DNA from: Emiliania huxleyi CCMP1516
Lineage: Eukaryota; Haptophyta; Isochrysidales; Noelaerhabdaceae
DNA length: 64,000 nucleotides
Reading direction: 5' to 3'
Assembly: GCF_000372725.1 (NCBI RefSeq)
Contig: NW_005197351.1
Span: 77,669 to 141,668, forward strand
Shown here: in pieces, positions 52,411 to 62,204 of the stretch
Position numbering within the stretch: position 1 is the first letter of the stretch
Layout: each line of letters begins with the position of its first letter
The notes under the pieces: model-generated
What the model was told of the DNA's origin: nothing
The model's database searches: none
The model's input: the letters and a program-made list of their open reading frames with translations, nothing else
Made by a program: the position numbers and the translations under genes

Positions 52411-55400
52411 ATGCCAACCGGCCAGCAGCTCGCTCTATCCGGCGCGGCACTCGCCGCGCTGACCGCCTGGACGGTTCGGCTGCGGCAGGAGAAGGGTTGG
52501 GAGGAGACGCTCGAGCGAGTCGCCAAAGGCGTCGTCGTCGTGCGAGTCAATTCGGTGATGGCCTTCGATATGAACGAGAGAGGCTTCTCGCTCGCAACCG
52601 GCTTCGTCGTGGACAAGGCGCTCGGCATCATCCTCACCAACCGCCACGTCGTGACGACCGGTCCGGTCACCGCCGACGCCGTGCTGCACAACAAGGAGGA
52701 GATCGAGCTCACTCCGCTGTACGCCGACCCGGTCCACGACTTTGGCTTCTTCAAGTACGACCCGGCCGACGTCCGCTTCATGGAGCTTCAGGAGATCCCG
52801 CTCGCCCCGTCCGAGGCTCGGGTCGGGCTCGAGGTGCGGGCGAAGAGAGGAGAGGAGAGACAGGCTCGCACCCACAGCCCCGCGCCTGCCACGCGACAGG
52901 TGCGGGTGGTCGGCAACGACGCGGGCGAGAAGATCTCCATCCTCTCGGGCACGATCGCCCGCCTCGACCGCGCCGCGCCCAACTACGGCTCGCACACGTA
53001 CAACGACTTCAACACCTTTTACTTCTCGTGCGCCTCGAATACCTCGGGCGGCTCCTCGGGCTCGCCCGTGGTGAACGCCTCGGGCCGCGCCGTCGCCCTC
53101 AACGCGGGCACCAGCACCAAGTCGGCCTCCTCGTACTGCCCGCCGCGCCAGCAGCCGGGAGAGGAGCGGCCACGGTCGGCACCCGGGCCGCGCTGCGACT
53201 AGGTACTACCTGCCTCTGCAGCGGCCCGCGCGTGCCCTGGCGCTGCTGCAGAAGGCCCTGCTCGCAGGCAGGGGGGCGGGCCGCGCGTGCGTGCCCCGCG
53301 GCACGCTCGGCGTGGTGCTGCAGCACCGCGCATTCGGCGAGCTCAAGCGGCTCGGGCTGCGGCGCGAGACGGAGGCGAGGCTGCGGCTTTCTGTCGGTGC
53401 CACGTGGCGTGACACTGCGTGGACATGTCCCGGCAGGCGGGAGACGGAGGCGGCGGTGCGCGGCTCGCTGCCCGGCGAGACGGGCATGCTCGTCGTCGAC
53501 CAGATAGTGCCTGCCGGGCCGGCGGAGGGCGCGCTGGAGCCGGGGAACTGTGGAGCCTGGGGACATGCACAGGAAGTGTCTAGAAGTGTCTAGGCGCGCT
53601 GGAGCCGGGGGACGTGCTCCTCTGCTTTCTCTCTCTCTCTCTTCACACCTCCCCGCTGTGAACAGGCGTGCTGGAGCCGGGGGACGTGCTCCTCGCGGCG
53701 AGCGGCAGCGACCCGGCCGGCGGCGCGCCACTGAACGGCTCGTCGCGCGCGCCCTCCTCGCGCGCCTCCGCGCCGTTCTGCACGTCCTTCCTGCGTTTGG
53801 AGGAGCTCTCCTAGACGCTTCCTAGACGCTTCCTAGACGCGGCCTAGACACTTCCTGCGGCTGGAGGAGAAGCTCGACTCGAGGCGAGGCGGTGGGGAGG
53901 CCGTCCCGTCACACGCGCAGCCTGCCTGTGGTCACTTCCTAGACACTTCCTGCCTTGTGGCCAGGAGCTGCTCGACGAGAGGCCGGGCGAGGCCGTCTGG
54001 CTTACCCTGCAGCGGGGAGGCGTCGAGAAGGCGCGAGAAGATGCTGTGCGTCTTCGGCCGCTCTGCCAAGAGCCCTCCTCCTCACGCCGCCACGCCGTGC
54101 GCAGGTGGAGCGGCTGGCTGTGCTCGACCTGCACGCGCTCTCGCCTGCGAGCGTGCTCGAGGCGGGCGGCTGCACCTTCCACTCCCTGAGCTACCAGCAG
54201 GCGCGCCACCGGAGCATGCCCCGACACTTCCTCGACCCCTTCACAGACCCTTCCTCGAGCCTGCCGTCGAGCAGGCGCGCAACTGGAACATGCCTCCGGG
54301 AGGCGTGCACGTCGCCTTCTCGGGCTACATGCTCTCGAACGCAAACGTGCCGAGCCGGGCCGTCATCTCCGAGCTCAACAACTGCAAGACGCCAGACTTG
54401 GACGCCTTCACCTCCGTCTTCCTCTCCCTGCCGCACGGCGCCCGCGTGCCGGTGCGGTACCGCCTCCCGTACTCGCACCACACCGAGCGGCTCGCCGTCC
54501 TCGACGTCGAGCGGACGTGGTTCGCTGGGGAGCGGTACGACCTCGACGCGCTCTCCTCACGCTGGACCTGCTCCACGCTGCCTCCTCCGCCGCCGCCGCC
54601 GCCTCCGGTGCCGCAGCGGGTCGCCTTCGCCGTCGCAGGCCCGCCAGAGGTGCGCGCAGTCACACCGTCCCTCGTGCGCGTGCTCTTCGACATCCCGTAC
54701 CAAATCGACGGCGTGGCGGGCCTCAAGTACGCCGGGATGGGCGTCGTCGTCGACGCGGCGGTCGGTCTCGTGCTCGTCGACCGCAACACGGTGCCCGTCG
54801 CGCTCGGCGCGTGCCGCACCCGGAGTATGCACACACCCTTCCTGGACCCTTGCTGGACCCTTCCTGGAACATGCCTTCGAGCAGGCGCGTGCCGGATCGA
54901 GTTCGCCTCGACGGTCGAGGTGCCTGCCGTCACCGCCTTCCTCCACCCGACCCACAACATCGCCCTCGTGAGGTGCGGCCCGGAGGGCGGTGCTCGATGA
55001 GGTGCCAGGAAGGGTCTAGGAAGTGTCTAGGAAGTGTCTAGGTACGACCCGGCGCTGCTCTGCGGCGACAGCGTCAGATCCGCGACCCTCTCGCCCACGC
55101 CGCTCGAGGTTGGCGAGGAGTGCATGTTCGTCGGCCTGCCTCGCCAAGACGCGGCGCTGCCCGTCTTCCAGCAGAGCGTCGTCCGCGAGACGTGCGTGAT
55201 GGAGGCGCGCGACGCCTCCCCGTCCCCTCCTAGTCACTTCCTGTCACAGACACTGTCTAGACACTTCCTAGACACTTCCCGTCACCTCCTAGTCACTTCC
55301 TGTCACCAGACACTGTCTAGACACTTCCTACGGGCGGAAGCGCGGCATCGCGTCCGTGCCTCCTAGACACTTCCTAGACACTTCCTAGACACTTCCTAGA

Positions 55401-56828
55401 CACTTCCTAGACACTTCCTAGACACTTTCTAGGTCGGCATCGCGTCCGTGCCTCGCTTCCGCGCGGTCAACGAGGAGGTGATCCGGTTCGACGTCGGCCT
55501 CGCGCTCGAGGACACCGCCCCTAGAAGCGGAAGACGTGCTCTTGTCTCCCAACCAGCGCTCGCGAGGACACGGACTCCGCTGTCTTCGACCGTCTCCCGC
55601 CGTATTCACTGCATTCGCACCCCTCGTACTCACGCGGTGCTCTGAAGACACGGCACAGTGCCGTCCACCCTGAGGTGTCTTCAGCACGTAGGACACCGTC
55701 GGAGGAGTCTTCGTCGACGAGAGCGGCGAGGTGAAGGCCTTTTGGGGCGCGTACTGCTGCTGCCACGAGGACGAGCTCTACGAGCAGTTCGAGGGCGTGC
55801 CGGCCCAGCCGCTCCTACCGATCCTCGCCGCTTGCTCCGAGGTCGCGGAGGCGGCGCGGCAGAAGCGCGGCCCGCCGGGCGGCGACGACACGGGCGAGGG
55901 CCGGCCGCTCGGCGCGCCGCCGCCGCTGAGCGGCCTGTACTTGCTCGACGCGGAGCTGCGCCCCGTCTCTCTGAGTGTGGCGTGCGGCTCGGTGGCCGGC
56001 TCGGGGCTTGGCCTGAGCCGCGCGTGGGCGGAGCGGCTCGTCGCGTGCGAGCAAGAGAAGAGGCAGGTGCTGTCGGTGCAGCGGCTCATCCCGGGGACGC
56101 CGGCGCACGGGCAGCTGCTCGAGGGCGACCTGATCCTCGCCGTGGACGGAGTGCCCGTCAACACGTTTCCCGCCGTCGAGGCGGCCGTGCTCCGCTCGCC
56201 GCGCGTCCAGCTCACCGTCTTGCGCGACGGCGGGGAGAGGGCTGTGGACGTCTCGACGAGCGAGGCGCGCGAAGACGCGCAGCCTCGTGCACGCATGCAT
56301 CCCGCGCTCCCCTCCTCCGCCAGTGTGTGTCCGCCGCTACCGCCCCCCTCTCCGCCGCGCGCAGGTCCGCTCAGACGGGACGACTCACATCACCGTCTGG
56401 TGCGGCCTCCTCCTCCAGCACGCGTACCTAGACACTCCCTAGACACTTCCTAGACACTTCCTAGGTGCGGCCTCATCCTGCAGCACGCGTACCGGGCCGT
56501 CCTCGAGCGCGGCTACTCGCCGCCGGGCGGCGGCGTCTACATCTCGTACTACCTCTACGGCTCGCCGGCCCAAAAGTACAAGCTCGTGCCCAAGAACTGG
56601 ATCGTCGAGCTCAACGGCTCGCCCGTCGCCGACCTAGCCGGCTTCGTCGAGCTGGTGCGCGAGCTGCCGCACGGGGCAAACGTCCGCGTCAAGCTGGTCG
56701 ATCTGAATGGAAAGACGTCCGCCTTCTCCCTCAAGACCGACCACAACTACTGGAGGGGGTACGCGGTGCACCTCGCCGGAGAGCAGTGGGTGCTGCGCGC
56801 GCTCAACGAGCCGCCCGCGGCGAGCTGA
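52411..56828 (+). CDS. DEG7/Nma111-type HtrA serine protease, 14 exons
   Basis: Fourteen exons join in frame to 1,012 residues, the length of yeast Nma111 and plant DEG7: 52411-52833, 52900-53132, 53203-53374, 53450-53528, 53666-53802, 53965-54030, 54105-54200, 54275-54806, 54885-54972, 55042-55204, 55433-55510, 55692-56264, 56365-56399, 56465-56828. The protease triad is His79 (TNRHVV), Asp110 (DPVHDFGF) and Ser194 (GSSGSP). Downstream landmarks follow the family throughout: [49 protein letters not shown], and PDZ and degenerate protease segments ending [10 protein letters not shown]. Introns use 4 GT, 7 GC and 2 GA donors, mostly 65-80 nt, many with direct repeats at their ends. Nma111 is a nuclear pro-apoptotic protease and DEG7 is plastidial; location here is not deducible. 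Confidence 0.9.
53529..53665 (+). repeat. Nested introner-like intron 4 of the DEG7 gene
   Basis: The exon text GGCGYGCTGGAGCCGGGG occurs three times: at the exon-4/intron border (53528), inside the intron (53593) and at the next exon start (53665). Copies 2 and 3 agree over about 30 bases. Between copies 1 and 2 lie AAGTGTCTAG units. Between 2 and 3 lies a TTCACACCT...GCTGTGAACAG hairpin module that also forms the 38-nt intron at 61597-61634. Confidence 0.65.
53803..53964 (+). repeat. Introner-like intron 5 of the DEG7 gene with a decayed exon copy
   Basis: A 162-nt intron with a GA donor, containing CTAGACGCTTC and CTAGACACTTC units. It also holds an internal CTTCCTGCGGCTGGAGGAG block echoing the end of exon 5, followed by AAGCTCGACTCGAGG, an echo of exon 6. 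Confidence 0.6.
55205..55432 (+). repeat. CTAGACACTTC minisatellite intron 10 of the DEG7 gene
   Basis: A 228-nt GC-AG intron built largely from about ten CTAGACACTTC(C) units in two blocks. They are separated by a copy of the start of the next exon (CGGCATCGCGTCCGTGCCTC at about 55343, again at 55435). Confidence 0.8.
56400..56464 (+). repeat. Introner-like intron 13 of the DEG7 gene
   Basis: A 65-nt GT-AG intron whose first 30 bases duplicate the first 30 bases of exon 14 with two differences. The remaining 35 bases are three CTAGACACTYC units ending in TAG. The donor GT therefore belongs to duplicated exon sequence. Confidence 0.85.
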
Positions 56829-57119
56829 GCGAGCGCGGCGCGCCGCCCACATTCGTTCTCGAGTACGATCGCCCACGGCCTTCACGGCCTCTCCCCGCAC
56901 TGAATTTAAAGCCCCGGCGGTCACCTTCATCAGCATGTCTCGCGGGTGTTTTTGCAAAGTGTCTAACTCCACTACTCTCGTACGGACTCGCTAGAGTCGT
57001 AGCCGGATTCGATTTCTGCGAATGTTGTCTTAGAGCGGCCCTCCGAGCGAGCGCGGGCATTGAATCCGGGGGGCACGATTGGCCACATGCGCTGTCAGTG
57101 AAACCCCCACTCTCTAGAT

Positions 57120-58679
57120 CTACGCGAGGAGGCCCTCGGAGAGCTCCCACAGCTTCGCCGCCTTGGCCGCGTCGCGTGCCTCGGCCGAGGGCGCATGCTT
57201 GCCGAGCGAGTGCTTGCCTGTCAACAAACCATACACGATTGCTGACGAGTGTTCGTTGATGAGCCTGCCAAGCAAATGTGAGTGCTGTGCTTGCCGAGCG
57301 GCAGCGCGTCGTACCAGCCGCCCGTCTGCCCGTCCATGGCGGGGTCTACCGCGAGGTAGGCGAGGGCGGAGCCCGCAAAGTCGTTCGTCTCCGCGACGCC
57401 GACCGCCTTGGAGATGCCGCTGAAGACGGAGCCGAACAGCCTGTTCTGGTTGCGGAAGAATCCGTCTGGGTCGGCGATCAGCCCGGGAGAGAAGGCGTTT
57501 GCCTAATCTCGCGGGTAACCTCGGCTCACCTCGTGCAATCTCCGGTGGCCTGTCCCCGGCCACGAGGCGCTTGCCGTGATGCCGCCGCTCCCCCACCGCC
57601 GCGCCGCCTCGGCCATGAAGAGCATGTTGCACAGCTTGGAGTCCTTGTACGCCTTGTCGGGGTCGTACGTCCCTCCGTCGACCATTGTGAACGCCCTCCC
57701 GCCCGCAAGTCCCTTGAGCTCGCCGAGGCTCGCCCACTTCTCGGGGCCGCCCTGTCTGCCCCCGCCGCTGGCCGGGTCGTGCACCCCCGACGCCGTCACG
57801 AGCAGCCGCGGCTGGAGCGAGCTCTTCGAGAGCGTCGGCTGCAACAGAGTCGCGAGGGCAAAGTGGCCGATGTGGTTCGTGCCGACCGTGAGCTCGTACC
57901 CGTCCGCGGTGAACTGCTCGGCAGGATCGCCCACGTTCAGGCTTAGCCCCGCGTTGAGCACGAGCGTGTCGAGCGGCTCACCCTTCCTCGAGGCGGCGAA
58001 GGCGCGCACCTACAGGAAGGTTCCGAGAAGGTTCAGGGAAGGCGCAGCCTTCCTCGAGGCGGCGAAGGCGCGCACCGAGCTCAGGCTCGACAGGTCGCAC
58101 GCGGCGCCAACAGCGCTGCCGCCCGCCCTCCGCGCCGCGTAAAAGTCGGGCATGCCCGCCGGGCCAGCGGCCGAGAGACCCGCCGCGTACTCCATGCATG
58201 CCGTCGCCGCCGCGTCCGCCTTGGCCTGCGTGCGGCACGCGAGCGTCACCTTGTGCCCCGCCGCCGTCAGCAGCTTGGCGCCTGCGAGGCCGACGCCCGA
58301 GGAGGCGCCTGCGCGGGTCGTGGACGCGTCACGTTACAGGAGGCGTGGAGGCGTGCCATAGTGGGAGATTGACCGATCGGCAGGCTTGAAGCGTGTCACA
58401 GGAGGCGTCTCGGAAGTGTCTTGGCGCGCCGGTGACGGTGACGTGGCGCACGGGCGCGCTCGTCAGGCCGGCGAGTAGTGTCTGCTGTGGGATGACCAGC
58501 TCGCACGCTGCGCCGTCCGTCTCGCACTGGTCGGCGGCAGCGGAGAGCGGTGGCAGGGCGATCAGCGCAGCCGCAGTCTGCAGGTGCTGCCGACGCGAGA
58601 CGAGCCGAGCCCTGGCGTGCGACGAGGATTTGGTGCTTGGAGCGTTGAGCGAAAGGGCCAGTAGATGGAGCAGGGACAT
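57120..58679 (-). CDS. POR: Light-dependent protochlorophyllide oxidoreductase (POR)
   Basis: 407 residues from five exons: 58679-58430, 58308-58076, 58009-57575, 57502-57295 and 57217-57120 (donors GC, GT, GC, GC). POR reduces protochlorophyllide to chlorophyllide with NADPH and light in plastids. The short-chain dehydrogenase fold is plain: TGASSGVG at 83-90, VLNAG, GTNHIGHFALATLLQ, and the catalytic pair Tyr282/Lys286 in AYKDSKLCNML. The C-terminus AKAAKLWELSEGLL matches POR. The N-terminal 80 residues hold a hydrophobic start, basic RLVSRRQHLQ and an AAALIALPPLSAAA segment, fitting a multi-part plastid leader. Intron 2 (58075-58010) begins with a 28-bp perfect copy of exon 3's start. Confidence 0.87.
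58010..58075 (-). repeat. Introner-like intron 2 of POR
   Basis: A 66-nt GT-AG intron. Its first 28 bases (GTGCGCGCCTTCGCCGCCTC and eight more) are identical to the start of exon 3. The other 38 bases contain CCTTCTCGGAACCTTCC and end TAG. Confidence 0.88.
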
Positions 58680-58722
58680 TCTCTGGACACCACCGGCAAC
58701 GCGGGTGAGGAAGTTCTGCTGC

Positions 58723-58863
58723 CATGAACTGTATCGTCGTCGTCGTCTCTAGCCAGTCACTCTAACTCTCAGAGATGGGCTAAAGAGGATCCGGAGCGCG
58801 GTAAGACTCTGGGGCTCTCTCCGAAGGGAGCGTAGCGTACGCGGAGGGAGCTCAGAGTTACCC
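58723..58863. repeat. 141-bp direct repeat, copy 1 (POR 5' flank)
   Basis: Identical by eye to 59170-59310, from CATGAACTGTATCGTCGTCG to GAGGGAGCTCAGAGTTACCC. Lies immediately upstream of the POR start codon, so copy 1 probably contains promoter or 5' UTR sequence. Confidence 0.92.
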
Positions 58864-59169
58864 CCCGTTCTCTGGAACCTCTTGGAGCAAGAGGAACTCG
58901 CACGAGAGACGAATGCGATTCGATCGGGCGGTAGATGAGGGATGGTGGTGGGTCGCTTGAGAACTGGTCGATTGGCGTCTGTCTGAGCAGGAGCCGACGC
59001 TAGTCGGGAGCTGTGTCAGGAGCCTCGTGGCGCTCGGAGGTCCCGCGCACAAAGCGGCGGGCAGCGGCGGGCGCGGGGGTAAGGGTTCCCGCCCGCTAGG
59101 CGCTGCCCTCTGCGCCGAGGCTCGACCCGCTTCTCCTCAGTTCACTAGCACAAACTGAAGTTTGTTTAT

Positions 59170-59310
59170 CATGAACTGTATCGTCGTCGTCGTCTCTAGC
59201 CAGTCACTCTAACTCTCAGAGATGGGCTAAAGAGGATCCGGAGCGCGGTAAGACTCTGGGGCTCTCTCCGAAGGGAGCGTAGCGTACGCGGAGGGAGCTC
59301 AGAGTTACCC
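59170..59310. repeat. 141-bp direct repeat, copy 2
   Basis: Second copy, 447 bp from the first. It contains a GTCTCTAGCC...CTAACTCTCAGAGATG segment and an imperfect inverted pair (CTCTCCGAAGGGAG). The intervening DNA has no supported gene. Confidence 0.92.
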
Positions 59311-59441
59311 AAACCGGAGCGAGGGAAGGAGCGATCCCGGGGTGAGCGACTCCAAGCGTAGCGCAGCGCGTGAAGGATCCCCAAATTGAGTGAGTGACGG
59401 TCCTATTCGGTCTCGCCCTCCGAGCTCGGGGATGGGGCGGC

Positions 59442-59633
59442 TCAGTGCGCGAAGCGGCACTGGTCCCCCTGCCTGCAATAGCCGGCAGCGAAGAAGCGGC
59501 ACCGGGGGACTCCGGTCTGCTCGCTCGTGGAGTCGTCGCGACCCGATTTTTGAGGGCCATGAAATTTAAGGTGTTGCTGCGCAAAAAGGGCGGGGCGCGG
59601 GCGCGCGCGGCAATGGTGAGCAGTGTGGCCCAC
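59442..59633 (-). CDS. CCCH zinc-finger exon or fragment
   Basis: The last 25 codons of a short open frame read GVPRCRFFAAGYCRQGDQCR FAH then stop. The spacing C-x7-C-x5-C-x3-H is an exact CCCH zinc finger of the RNA-binding type. Nothing else of such a protein is visible, so this is a single exon with unseen partners or a relic. The stop directly after the His may be intronic. Confidence 0.5.
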   Translation of the reverse strand: MGHTAHHCRARPRPALFAQQHLKFHGPQKSGRDDSTSEQTGVPRCRFFAAGYCRQGDQCRFAH

Positions 59634-59958
59634 CCAGGGTAGAGGGTACCCTCTCCGAGGAATTGGGTTCTGCTGCTCTAAGACCTCGAGAGCGTGCGTG
59701 TGCCTCTACTCGCTCGCTGGCTGTGTCAGTCAGTCAGCTTTTCCCACCCACAGATGGAAGTACCTCGTGTGGGTGTGTGTGTGTGGGGGGGGGGGGGGGC
59801 ATCTGTTAACAAAATCCGAGCGGACGACTGGCCCGCAATACGTGGCTTGTGCTCGACTTCGGGCTGCATCCGGCCAAACCAAAGAAGGCACGAGGCTGCG
59901 TCGCGGACGCGGCAAACCGCCAAGTTTTGGGACGCTCGCACCGACCTCGGCCATTTTA

Positions 59959-61862
59959 ATGCTCTCCTACCTGCAGTTGCTGCTCGCACAGGGCCCGCCG
60001 CCCCTCTCTTGCGCGGACGGATCTCAGCCACTCTGTGCTGACGGCTCGTCGCCAGTTGGGATGCCACCATGTCCTAATAACATTGAATCACCGCACCCGG
60101 CTTGCGCGGATGGCACGCCGCCCACTTTTGGGAATGGGGGTGGCGGCCGCCCTCCAGGAAAGGGTAAAGGCGTCGGTGGGGGTGGCGGGGTTGGAGGTGG
60201 TGGCGTCGGTGGCGGTGGAGGTGGAGGCGGTGGCGACTGCAGCTCTCCCCCTTGCGCTACGCCGCTCCTCGGGACGATCGGCAGGACCACGGCGACGGGC
60301 TGTGATCCGGTGTCCGGCGCATGCTTTGAGGTGAACGAGGACATTTACGGCCCCTTTGAGGCGGGCTTTGGCTCGCAGCAAGACGGCATCCTCGCGGGAC
60401 TCGGCTGCAACCCGGGCAGCCTAGGGCACGTCCAAGGTGGCATCGACACCAGGACCGCCGAGGCCATGGTCTCCTGGCAGTGCAAGATCGAGCTGCCCCG
60501 CTTTGAGCAGGGCGGCCGATACGTCTCGCTCCTCGACACCTGCGGCGGCCACACGCGTGAGTATCACTTCCATGAGCGGCTGTCGTGCCTGTACAACGAG
60601 AGCGACTTGGGCGATGGGCTCGGTTCTGCCGTCGGCGTCATGAACGACGGAAAGCTTCTGTTCGGACGCATCGCCGGCCCAAACGTGCCCTCGTACGAGG
60701 GACCCGCCGGAGAGAGGCTCCCCTTCCTCGACGCCTGCGGCGGAGCCTTTGACCGCGACGGCCTAAACTACCACTATCACGTCCAGGTGCGGCCGCCCTT
60801 CACGGTGGGATGCTTTGGGCCGGCTCTCGACGACAACGGCGCTGAGCGACCCGTTACCCTCGCCGAGTGCCGCGCCCTCTACTCTGGCTGCGCCGCGGCG
60901 CCGACGACGGTGGTTACCGCTTCAGGGGCAGCCGACTATGCCCTCTGGTGTCCCTGCTACGATGGAGCCGGGAGCAACGTCGGCAAAAGTCCGCTTCGCG
61001 CCTTTGCAACCACACCGCCATATCCAAGCCCCCCGCCTTGGTTCGCCCCGCTGCCAGCGTGCGACTCGGATCGGCCGGGCTGGGCCTCTCATCGCACGCT
61101 GGTCGTCTCGCTCGCTGCGCGTGGCGGCACCAGCGAAGGTGAGGTGGTGGCCTGGACGCAGAAGCTCTGCTGCGTGTATACGCACGTAGAAGTGGCTCAG
61201 CGCGCAACCAGCCAGATGACCAACTTCGACGGCTCAACCATCGTCTATGATGGCGCGAGCTTCGAGGAGGTGGCTGCGGCGGCGTACGACGACATTTGCG
61301 ACATGCCCATGGGTAGCACTGACTGTGCTAGCTGCTGGCCGTCTTCGCCGCCGCCCTTGCCACCGCCGTCGCCGGTGCCATGGGAGGAGTGTTCCGACGC
61401 GGAACTTGGAGGCGACTTCAACGGCGTCAACAACTTCACGATCAGCGATGCGCTGTACGTGGCGCAAATGTGGTCAGGTAAGGCCCCGCGCACGGCTTGC
61501 ATGGGCGGCGATTTGAACGGGTCCGGAAGTTTCACGATCGCGGACGCGGTTTTGGTGGCCATGGTGTACACGCTCGCGGCGAGGGAGTTCGTGGAGGTGT
61601 GACAGCGTCTCTTCACACCTATTGCTGTGAACAGGTGTGGGCGGGGAAAGCGCGCTTCTCGTGGCGGAGCGGCAGCGCTGACGGCGCTAGGGACCCGGAT
61701 GGCATGATCGTGATCGTGAAGCCGCCGGTCGAGCCGGTCGGGCCGCCGGGCTGCTGCCGCGCGATGACAGCGGAGTGCTTGTCTTGTGTCGAGGGGATGG
61801 GGGAGGATGAGTACTGCGCCAAGAATCCGCAGACAATCGGGTGCCACAAGACGCGTCGCTAG
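59959..61862 (+). CDS. Secreted YHYH-domain protein with dockerin-like repeats
   Basis: 621 residues if a 38-nt GT-AG intron (61597-61634) is removed; otherwise it stops at 61602. A signal peptide (MLSYLQLLLAQG) is followed by CADGS repeats and a poly-Gly spacer. A YHYH-type domain then has two key motifs, EYHFHERLSC at 201-210 and LNYHYHVQ at 270-276. Near the C-terminus are two calcium-loop repeats, GGDFNGVNNFTISDAL and GGDLNGSGSFTIADAV, spaced as in a type-I dockerin. The spliced last exon adds a Cys-rich tail (PGCCRAMTAECLSCVEGMGE DEYC). It is probably an extracellular or wall-associated protein. The intron contains a TTCACA/TGTGAA hairpin shared with DEG7 intron 4. Confidence 0.72.
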
Positions 61863-62010
61863 CTCTGCGGACGCCAGAGAGTGCTGAAGTTCAACTTGCC
61901 AGTGCCAAGAATCCGCAGTTCCGCGCCGCACGGCGCACGGGCGCACGCAGACAGCAATTGGGTGCAAGACGCGTCACAGCTCTAGCTCTGCGGACGCCGG
62001 AGAGTGCTCT
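61859..62010 (+). repeat. Local duplication at the 3' end of the YHYH gene
   Basis: CTAGCTCTGCGGACGCCRGA with the following GAGTGCT occurs at 61859-61885 and 61984-62010. GCCAAGAATCCGCAG occurs at about 61819 and 61905. The stop codon and last codons have been partly duplicated into the 3' flank. Confidence 0.75.
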
Positions 62011-62204
62011 CAAGTTCAATTTGCGTGAAAAAGAGACTACGAAATAAACTGTGAAATGTGAGATCCACAAGGATACACACAGCATACTGCAATACCTATC
62101 CTCATAACCTCATATGGCTGCCTGCCAGGAGTCAGACGCAGCGCGCGCGGTTTCAACAGCAGCGTGAAGCTCCAGTCCACGCTCCCTGCAAAACAACCGA
62201 GGTC

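Noticed and set aside
53203..53593. Treating the open frame as one exon with no intron at 53375-53449
   Set aside because: The 75-nt segment is in frame, but it sits between direct repeats and interrupts alignment with the Nma111/DEG7 family; splicing restores it. Retention cannot be excluded without RNA.
55205..55432. CRISPR-like array of short spaced repeats
   Set aside because: Units are head-to-tail without unique spacers and lie inside a spliced eukaryotic gene; it is a minisatellite.
60090..60240. Poly-Gly tract as evidence of a separate glycine-rich protein
   Set aside because: It is in frame with the YHYH protein and is a spacer within it.
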